NCBI GenBank assembly: GCA_026394015.1
Contig: JAPKZA010000275.1
Span: 1-64,000 of the forward strand
Source of the DNA: Acidobacteriota bacterium
GTDB taxonomy: Bacteria; Acidobacteriota; Terriglobia; Bryobacterales; Bryobacteraceae
DNA: 64,000 bases
Direction of reading: 5' to 3'
Part shown: positions 58,390-64,000 of the stretch, piece after piece
Layout of the letters: each line of letters starts with the position of its first letter
How positions within the stretch are numbered: position 1 is the stretch's first letter
Made by a program: the position numbers and the translations under genes
The notes under the pieces: model-generated
Database searches by the model: none
The model's input: only the letters and a program-made list of their open reading frames with translations
What the model was told of the DNA's origin: nothing

Positions 58390-59560
58390 TCGTCACACTC
58401 CCATCCGCCTTCACCGTCCACGCCTTCACCCCATGATAGTGGTAGTTATACGCTACCCCGCGAGCCTCCACGATCTCCTCCCGCGTCGGCTGCAGATACC
58501 CAGTCTCGTCCGTACACCGCGACTGAATCACCGTATCCTTCCCGTCCCAAACCCACGGAATCCGAAACCGCGTCAACGCCTTCGGCAGCACCGGCTCTTC
58601 GAGCACCGCATCCCCCCAAGTCTTCCCCCCATCCGTCGAAACCTCCACCCGCTTCACCTTCCCGTTCCCGCTCCACGCAATCCCGCTGATCTCCACAAAC
58701 CCCGCCCCACCGCTCACCTTCTGCCCGCCCGATGGCCGCGTGATCAACGAATTGGCGTCCTGATGAAACGTGAACTGGCGCGCCTTCCCATCCGGCAGCA
58801 AGTCGGTGTAATGCGCCGTCTCCTGGTTCGATTGCGCCGGCGCCTCGGTCACATGCAGCCGATCCAACCACTTCACATTCGCGTTCCCTTCAAAGCCAGG
58901 CAACAGCAGTCGCAGCGGGTAGCCCTGCCCCGGCCGCAGCGCCTCGCCGTTCTGCGCGTAAACGATCAACGCATCGTCCAGGCACTTCGCCATCGGAATG
59001 CTCCGCGCCATCCGGCACGCGTCCGCCCCCTCCGCAATCACCCACTTCGCTTCCGGCTTCAACCCCGCCTGCGCCAACACATGTTTCAGCGGCACCCCTG
59101 TCCACTCCGAGCAACTCAGCAGCCCATGGCTCGCCTGCGCCGTCGCGCCCGGCGTCCCGCGCAACTCGCCGCCGCCGTTCCCGGAACACTCCACAAAATG
59201 CACCCGCGTCGCCGCCGGCAGCCGCTTCAAATCGTCGAGCGAAAATTCAATCGCCTGGTCCACCAACCCATGCACGAGCAGCGTATGCTTCGCCGGGTCG
59301 ATCTTCGGCACTCCCGCGTGATGCCGTTCAAAGTGCAGCGAAGACGGCGTAATCACCCCGTGCAAATCCTGCAGCGGCGTGCGGCTCGATCCTACGCCCA
59401 CGCTCGCCGTCGATTCGCCCACCGTCCGCGCAATCGTCTCCGTCGCCGCCCGCTCCCCGTAAGGAGTCATCGACTGCTCCACCACGCTCGGCGCCTTCGT
59501 AGACTTCGTACAAGCCGCCAGCGCCGCCGCCAATCCCAGGAATGCTCGTCTGTCTGCCAT
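58382..59560 (-). CDS. soxC: SoxC-like molybdopterin sulfite dehydrogenase subunit
   Basis: About 392 residues with a twin-arginine signal (MADRRAFLGLAAALAACTKS). The molybdenum-coordinating Cys is in HFVECSGNGGGELRG; further cofactor motifs are SLHFERHHAGVP, LLSCSEWTGVPLKHVLA and GYPLRLLLPGFEGNANVKWL. A C-terminal dimerisation domain follows (ISGIAWSGNGKVKRVEVSTD). ATG 59560 gives the Tat motif at the N-terminus. It partners SoxD in oxidation of sulfite or sulfane sulfur in the periplasm. Confidence 0.88.
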   Translation of the reverse strand: MADRRAFLGLAAALAACTKSTKAPSVVEQSMTPYGERAATETIARTVGESTASVGVGSSRTPLQDLHGVITPSSLHFERHHAGVPKIDPAKHTLLVHGLVDQAIEFSLDDLKRLPAATRVHFVECSGNGGGELRGTPGATAQASHGLLSCSEWTGVPLKHVLAQAGLKPEAKWVIAEGADACRMARSIPMAKCLDDALIVYAQNGEALRPGQGYPLRLLLPGFEGNANVKWLDRLHVTEAPAQSNQETAHYTDLLPDGKARQFTFHQDANSLITRPSGGQKVSGGAGFVEISGIAWSGNGKVKRVEVSTDGGKTWGDAVLEEPVLPKALTRFRIPWVWDGKDTVIQSRCTDETGYLQPTREEIVEARGVAYNYHYHGVKAWTVKADGSVTNV

Positions 59561-59571
59561 GTCCCAATCTC

Positions 59572-61047
59572 CTACTGATTCTTCAGCCAAGTCTCGTACG
59601 AATGCTTCTTCGGTCCCGTGTACTGAATCGTGTCAAAAAACGCCGCGTTGCCGTTCATCCGCGGATCCCCTTCTTCCTTCAGAATCCGCTCCATCTTATC
59701 CCGTAAAGTCCGCTTCGTCATCGTCATCCCCGGCTCCGCGAACAGGTTCTTCATACAACCCGGATCCGCCTCAATATCGTACAACTCCTCTGCCGCCCGC
59801 TTCCCAAACGAAAGCTTGTAGTACTGATCAAAGCTCGAAATCAACAGCGTCTTCGTCGGGCTATCGTCCACATCCCGATACCCCGTCTCCGGCATCCCCG
59901 CCGGCCAAACATCCGGCATATAGTTCCGAATATAGAGGTATTGCCGCGTCCGAATCGCCCGCACCGGATACCCCGCATCGTTCGGCCGCCCAATGTCGTG
60001 CCGCTCTTTGGCCACCATCACGTACTCGCGCGAAGGGTCCACGACACCCTCTCTCCCGCTCTTCAAAATGTCGACGAAACTCTTGCCGGTTATGGTCTCC
60101 GGCTTCGCCACCCCCGCCGCTTCCAGAATCGTCGGCGCAAAGTCCCGCGTCGTGATGAAGTCGTTGATCACCCGGCCGCCCTTCATCGCATTGCCCCACC
60201 GCACGGCCAGCGGAATGTGGAACCCGTCCTCGTAGATCTGCCCTTTCACCCGCGGAAAGGGCATCCCGTGGTCCGAGGTCACGATCACGAGCGTATTCTC
60301 AAGCTCTCCAATCGCCGCCAGCTTGTCCAAAGCCTTCGTGATGTAAGCGTCGGCATACTCCACTTCGACCGCGTAGTCGAGCATGTCGCTCCGTACTAAC
60401 TTCACGTCCGGGTAGTAAGCCGGCACCGTAACGTCCGCCAGCTTCTTCCCGCTCCGCACCCCTGATCCCTCTTCGTAAACCCGATGCGGCTCCGCAAAAC
60501 CCATCCAAAAGCAGAACGGAGTATCCTTCGGCCGCGCACTCAAGAAGTCTTCGAAATTCCCCGTGTAGTCGTTCGGCCCCATCCCCGAATACGGTGGCTT
60601 CGTCTTCTTCGCATCATACGATTTCCCCGCCGGATTATGCGGCCAACCTGTCGACTTGAAGTCCCCCGGCCCCCAACCCTTCCCCGTCAGCCCCACAAAA
60701 TATCCGGCCTTCTCCATCGCCGCCGGGTACACCGCAAACTCGTTCGGAAACAAGCTCTGGTGGCTCACCGCTTCCCGCGTCTGCCACGAATTCCGTCCCA
60801 TCAAAATCGACGCCCGACACGGACTGCACTTCGGGTTCGAAGTGAAGGCGTGCGTAAACAGCGCGCCCTCCTTCGCTACCCGATCAAACCCTGGCGTCTT
60901 CACCCATTTCGCCCCGTAGGCGCTCGCATGCCCAAATCCCCAATCGTCGAAAATAATGAACAACACGTTCGGACGCTTCGCCGTCTGTGCACCCGCCGTC
61001 ATCGCCGCCGCCGCCGCGGCGCTCAGGAACTTTCTTCGATTCATCAT
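59572..61047 (-). CDS. Tat-exported type I sulfatase
   Basis: A 491-residue arylsulfatase-fold enzyme with an RR signal (MMNRRKFLSAAAAAAMTAGA). RPNVLFIIFDDWGFGHASAY supplies the metal-binding Asp pair. CSPCRASILMGRN is the C-x-P-x-R formylglycine motif. VIVTSDHGMPFPRVKGQIYE gives the Asp-His metal ligands and the later catalytic Lys. The maturation enzyme is not in the window. It lies 11 bases before the SoxC start, and its start overlaps the ABC ATPase stop, so a single transcription unit is likely. Confidence 0.92.
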   Translation of the reverse strand: MMNRRKFLSAAAAAAMTAGAQTAKRPNVLFIIFDDWGFGHASAYGAKWVKTPGFDRVAKEGALFTHAFTSNPKCSPCRASILMGRNSWQTREAVSHQSLFPNEFAVYPAAMEKAGYFVGLTGKGWGPGDFKSTGWPHNPAGKSYDAKKTKPPYSGMGPNDYTGNFEDFLSARPKDTPFCFWMGFAEPHRVYEEGSGVRSGKKLADVTVPAYYPDVKLVRSDMLDYAVEVEYADAYITKALDKLAAIGELENTLVIVTSDHGMPFPRVKGQIYEDGFHIPLAVRWGNAMKGGRVINDFITTRDFAPTILEAAGVAKPETITGKSFVDILKSGREGVVDPSREYVMVAKERHDIGRPNDAGYPVRAIRTRQYLYIRNYMPDVWPAGMPETGYRDVDDSPTKTLLISSFDQYYKLSFGKRAAEELYDIEADPGCMKNLFAEPGMTMTKRTLRDKMERILKEEGDPRMNGNAAFFDTIQYTGPKKHSYETWLKNQ

Positions 61048-61946
61048 GAAAATTCAAGATATCGCAAAAGCTCCACCCGCACCGCTCCCCGCCTCTCCGG
61101 CTCATACCCCGGCTCGTCCACGGCCACCCGCTCCCCCGTCTCCAAATCCACCAAATACCGCGTCCCCCGCGCCCATCGGATCACCTCGCGCACCGTCCCC
61201 GCTTCGCCCACCTCCCCCAGCCGCGCCTCCCGAAACGCCCGTCCATCCCGCAAAACCTGCCACCCAAAAAACTCCGCCGCCGCCCGCGTCGCCGGGGCCG
61301 CATAAAGCTCCCCCGCCGTCCCCACCTGCTCCACCCTTCCCCCCAGCAACAACACGATCCGATCCGCCACCAGCGACGCCTCCTCCTGGTCGTGCGTTAC
61401 AAACACCGTCGTCGTCCGCAAGCTCCGCTGCAACTCCCGAACCAAACTCCTCATCTCCCCCCGCAGCGCCTCGTCCAAGGCCGAAAACGGCTCGTCGAGA
61501 AGCAACACCTTCGGCTTCGTCACCAGCGCCCTAGCCAACGCCACCCGCTGCTCCTGCCCCCCACTCAACGTCCCCACCCGTCGCCCCGCCAACTCGCCAA
61601 TCCCCACCATCGCCATCATCCCGTCCACATCCCCGGTCCGCCCCCGCATCTGCAACCCAAACTCCACATTCCCCCGCACATCCCGATGCGGAAACAGCAG
61701 CGGCTTCTGAAACACCATCGCCACCTCTCGCTTCTCCGCCGCCATCCCGCCCACGTCCACTTCGTCAAACAGCACCCGCCCCGTTGCCGGATGCAACCCC
61801 GCCAAGACCTTCAGCAGCGTCGTCTTCCCACATCCCGACGGCCCCAGCAAAGCCGTCATCTCCCCCGCCCGAAACTCCGTCGTCACCCCCCGCAGCACCG
61901 GATTCCCATAGCCAGCCTCGACGTCCACCACATCCACCCGAGTCAT
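61044..61946 (-). CDS. ABC transporter ATP-binding protein (YnjD-like)
   Basis: A 300-residue ATPase: Walker A LLGPSGCGKTTLLK, Q-loop VFQKPLLFPH, signature TLSGGQEQRVALARAL, Walker B LLLDEPFSALDEAL and H-loop FVTHDQEEAS. A C-terminal regulatory extension follows. Residue usage fits the spermidine/iron/thiamine-type importer ATPases. It overlaps both the sulfatase and the substrate-binding protein genes by four bases. Confidence 0.92.
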   Translation of the reverse strand: MTRVDVVDVEAGYGNPVLRGVTTEFRAGEMTALLGPSGCGKTTLLKVLAGLHPATGRVLFDEVDVGGMAAEKREVAMVFQKPLLFPHRDVRGNVEFGLQMRGRTGDVDGMMAMVGIGELAGRRVGTLSGGQEQRVALARALVTKPKVLLLDEPFSALDEALRGEMRSLVRELQRSLRTTTVFVTHDQEEASLVADRIVLLLGGRVEQVGTAGELYAAPATRAAAEFFGWQVLRDGRAFREARLGEVGEAGTVREVIRWARGTRYLVDLETGERVAVDEPGYEPERRGAVRVELLRYLEFS

Positions 61947-62995
61947 GGTTTCAGCAGCATCTCAGCCCGCCACGCCTGTTCAAACTTCACCAGCTCATCC
62001 GCGTCCGGCTCCGGCAAAAAATGCTTCCGCAAAACCTCCAGCGGCAGCGTCGCCACCCCCCGCTCCAAACCCGCCGGCTCCCCCTTCTGCGGAAACGAAT
62101 TCCCCAGCGTCTTGGCCATATCGAACACCCGCTCGAACGAGGTCAAATCTCGAATCAGCGTCAACCCCGCCTCCTGGTCGTTCGCATTGAACGGCACCGC
62201 CAAATAGTTATAGTTCCCAATCGTCCCACTCTCAAAAACAAACGTCCGCACCGTCTTCGCAAAGGAACCCCGCGCAATCCGCTCGCTCGCAAAGCTCGGC
62301 CCATAGCTCATTGCAAAATCGATCTCATTGTTCGCAAACAGCCGATCCACCTCGGCCACCGTCCCCGGATACGTCTCGCCCTTCTTCCACAAGTACGGCT
62401 TCATCTCCCGCAGGTCCGCCAAGCCCCCCGCGAACCCCTTCGCCAGCAGAAAATGCCGCGTAAACACACTCCCCGAAAACTCCGGCGGAGCCGGATACGT
62501 AAACCGCCCCGGATGCGCCTTCACCCATGTCTTCAGTTCCTCCAACGTCCGCGGCGGCTCTGCAAACCGCGCCGTATCCCACGCCATAACAAACTGCGCC
62601 GATTGCCACGGCGTCTCCAGCCCTTCAATCGGCGTCCCAAAGTCCTTCTCGTAAGCCGCCTCTGGATACAGACGCGGCATCACAATCGGCCCCCACAGAA
62701 CCCCCGCCCGCTTCGCCGCCCGAAAGTTTTCTCCGTTGATCCAAACTACGTCCACAGAGCCGCCGCTCACCTTCCCGGCCCCCTTCTCCGTCACGAGCTT
62801 ACTCACCACCTCCCCCGTATGCCCATACGGCACAATCCGCAGCTCCAGGCCATATTTTACCCGCACCTGCTCCCGCACGGTGGTCTCGAAGTACCGGTTC
62901 CGCGCCTCGTCCCCCGCCCACATCGCGAAGCTCACCTCGTGCGGCTTCCCGCACCCCGCCAGCAGCAAAACTATTCCCAGCCACGCTCGACCCAT
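61943..62995 (-). CDS. YnjB-like ABC transporter substrate-binding lipoprotein
   Basis: A 350-residue periplasmic binding protein. MGRAWLGIVLLLAGCGKPHE has a lipobox (LAGC), so it is membrane anchored. SGGSVDVVWINGENFRAAKR is close to the YnjB/thiamine-ABC-like family. The track ORF is longer but begins inside the permease; ATG 62995 starts at the lipoprotein signal. It overlaps the permease end by 25 bases. The ligand is unknown. Confidence 0.85.
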   Translation of the reverse strand: MGRAWLGIVLLLAGCGKPHEVSFAMWAGDEARNRYFETTVREQVRVKYGLELRIVPYGHTGEVVSKLVTEKGAGKVSGGSVDVVWINGENFRAAKRAGVLWGPIVMPRLYPEAAYEKDFGTPIEGLETPWQSAQFVMAWDTARFAEPPRTLEELKTWVKAHPGRFTYPAPPEFSGSVFTRHFLLAKGFAGGLADLREMKPYLWKKGETYPGTVAEVDRLFANNEIDFAMSYGPSFASERIARGSFAKTVRTFVFESGTIGNYNYLAVPFNANDQEAGLTLIRDLTSFERVFDMAKTLGNSFPQKGEPAGLERGVATLPLEVLRKHFLPEPDADELVKFEQAWRAEMLLKP

Positions 62996-63672
62996 AAAGA
63001 AAGCATAACCGGAGCCCCCAGGAACACGAGTGCCACCGCCGCCGCCACCGCCTCGTCCCCACTTCGCTGATACCCAACTAAAGCCATCGGCAGCGTCAAC
63101 ACCCGCCCCCCGCCGATCAACGCCGTCAGCACGTACTGGCTCCACGAAATCACGAACGCGAACGCCGCCCCCGTCGCAATGCCCGGCAGCAGCGCCGGGC
63201 CCTTCACATACCGCCACACCTGCCACCCGCTCGCCCCCAACGTCCGCGCCTGCGCCGCCAGGTCTTCGTCGAATCGCGACAAACTGCCCGCCACCGCCAT
63301 CACCGCATACGGCGTCGCCGGTAGCAGATGCACGAGCGCCACCCCCCACCACGAATCCGTCAGCCCCAGCCGCAAGAACAACCCATGCAAGCCCACCCCC
63401 ATCGCCAGCGGCGGCAGCAGCGCCACCGTCAACACCGCCCACCGCACCCCAGCCGACCGTCGAAACGCCCCCGCCAAAGCGATCCCCAGCAGCACCGCCC
63501 CCACCATCGCCACCACCGCCAACCCCAACGAGTTCACGACCGGCTCCACCCGCACCGCCCCCCACGCCCGCCCGCTCCACTCCGTCGGCAGTACGTCCGG
63601 CCAAAGCCAACGCCCCGCCAAGCTCCGGACCAGCAGGAACACCACCGGCACCCAAACGACGTATCTCACCAC
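62971..63672 (-). CDS. ABC transporter permease
   Basis: A 233-residue membrane protein with about six hydrophobic segments (LGLAVVAMVGAVLLGIALAG, VLTVALLPPLAMGVGLHGLF). The coupling helix / EAA-like loop is AAQARTLGASGWQVWRYVKG. It partners the next, window-edge permease (seven-base overlap) as a split version of YnjC. No other membrane gene of the system is visible. Confidence 0.88.
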   Translation of the reverse strand: MVRYVVWVPVVFLLVRSLAGRWLWPDVLPTEWSGRAWGAVRVEPVVNSLGLAVVAMVGAVLLGIALAGAFRRSAGVRWAVLTVALLPPLAMGVGLHGLFLRLGLTDSWWGVALVHLLPATPYAVMAVAGSLSRFDEDLAAQARTLGASGWQVWRYVKGPALLPGIATGAAFAFVISWSQYVLTALIGGGRVLTLPMALVGYQRSGDEAVAAAVALVFLGAPVMLSLWVERGWE

Positions 63673-64000
63673 TCCGTCCTCAGCCGCACGTAAAGTCCCG
63701 CCAGCCCCGCGCTGAACAATCCCATCCCCGCCGAAATCCCCAACGCCACCTCCCGGTCACTCACGAAGTACCGCTGCGCCACCACGCTGAGCGCCGCCGG
63801 ATGTGTCCGGCCCAACAGAAACGGAACATCAAAACTCGCGAAAACGAACCCAAACACGAGCAGCGCCGCCGGCACCATCGCCGGGGCCAACAGCGGCAAA
63901 GTCACAAACCGCAACCGCTGCCACCGTCCCGCCCCCAACGTCGCCGCCACCGCGTCATACTCCCCGCTCAGCCGCCGCAACACCGTCATCGCCATCAAAG
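63666..64000 (-). CDS. ABC transporter permease, partial at the window edge
   Basis: Only the C-terminal part is in the window. It shows the EAA-type loop SGEYDAVAATLGAGRWQRLR, the LPLLAPAMVPAALLVFGFVF segment and a final membrane helix. The 5' end lies beyond base 64000; the in-window ATG at 63998 is probably internal. It belongs to the same ABC importer as the three preceding genes. Confidence 0.85.
   Translation of the reverse strand, partial: LMAMTVLRRLSGEYDAVAATLGAGRWQRLRFVTLPLLAPAMVPAALLVFGFVFASFDVPFLLGRTHPAALSVVAQRYFVSDREVALGISAGMGLFSAGLAGLYVRLRTEW

Noticed and set aside
1-64000. CRISPR arrays, rRNA genes, prophage or complete IS elements
   Set aside because: I looked for regular spaced repeats, rRNA core sequences, transposase DDE patterns and phage structural genes and saw none.

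Overview
The window looks like a chromosomal segment of a high-GC Acidobacteriota, most likely a Bryobacterales/Solibacter relative. I infer this from gene content: a paired DUF1501 and cytochrome-type DUF1549/DUF1553 operon, a large SBBP-repeat secreted protein, a GPRTAEGK-type protein, Tat-exported sulfatase and SoxC-type enzymes, many Uma2 and toxin-antitoxin remnants, and small c-type cytochromes. No rRNA, CRISPR array, intact insertion sequence or prophage was seen. One intact tRNA (Glu, UUC) and one deleted tRNA-Ile-like remnant are present.

Layout. 0-1.7 kb: accessory edge with a solo HicB-like gene, the tRNA remnant, an MNT/HEPN pair and a dead Uma2 gene. 1.7-8.2 kb: housekeeping genes (secreted alpha/beta hydrolase, SelO, isopropylmalate-dehydrogenase-like enzyme, ferredoxin, 2-hydroxyacid dehydrogenase, SRPBCC protein, GalT). 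8.2-11.3 kb: a 1011-residue SBBP-repeat protein. 11.3-15.5 kb: a frameshifted Tat-signal protein, an Old Yellow Enzyme and an MFS transporter. 15.5-22 kb: a B3-like metallo-hydrolase, SDR, DsbA-like protein, a PD-(D/E)XK candidate, YggS and a glycosyltransferase, with copies of a tiny KxGG...NHNQTAR peptide on both sides of the last two. 22-31 kb: a decayed accessory zone with Uma2, hicA, AbiEii-like, MFS, DUF5615 and XRE remnants around a few intact genes. 31-40.7 kb: DUF1501/PSCyt operon, tRNA-Glu, cytochrome c, a DUF2064-peroxiredoxin fusion, MutS2, Nudix and an SMP-30-type enzyme. 40.7-46.6 kb: the most unusual locus, a DUF1684/HAD-IIIC(FkbH)/carrier-protein ORF overlapping a glycosyltransferase/glycosyltransferase/thioesterase ORF. 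46.6-57.9 kb: UPF0175/DUF3368, amidohydrolase, exonuclease with a DUF294 protein, two transporters, ceramidase-like, SGNH hydrolase and an IlvD/EDD dehydratase. 57.9-64 kb: SoxCD-like sulfite dehydrogenase, a sulfatase and a YnjBCD-like ABC transporter that runs off the window.

Three patterns cut across the window. First, the + strand is visibly G-rich up to about 22 kb and C-rich after about 23 kb whatever the gene orientation, as expected at a replication terminus or an inversion edge. Second, wherever I can recognise a toxin-antitoxin pair, the antitoxin-side gene is open and the toxin-side gene is truncated, frameshifted or carries a stop. Third, several frameshifts are single-base and some fall in homopolymer runs, so part of the decay could be sequencing error. 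The two-gene glyceryl-carrier/glycosyltransferase/thioesterase locus is my best candidate for an undescribed system: I infer a carrier-protein-bound glycerate-derived unit that is glycosylated and then released by the fused thioesterase.
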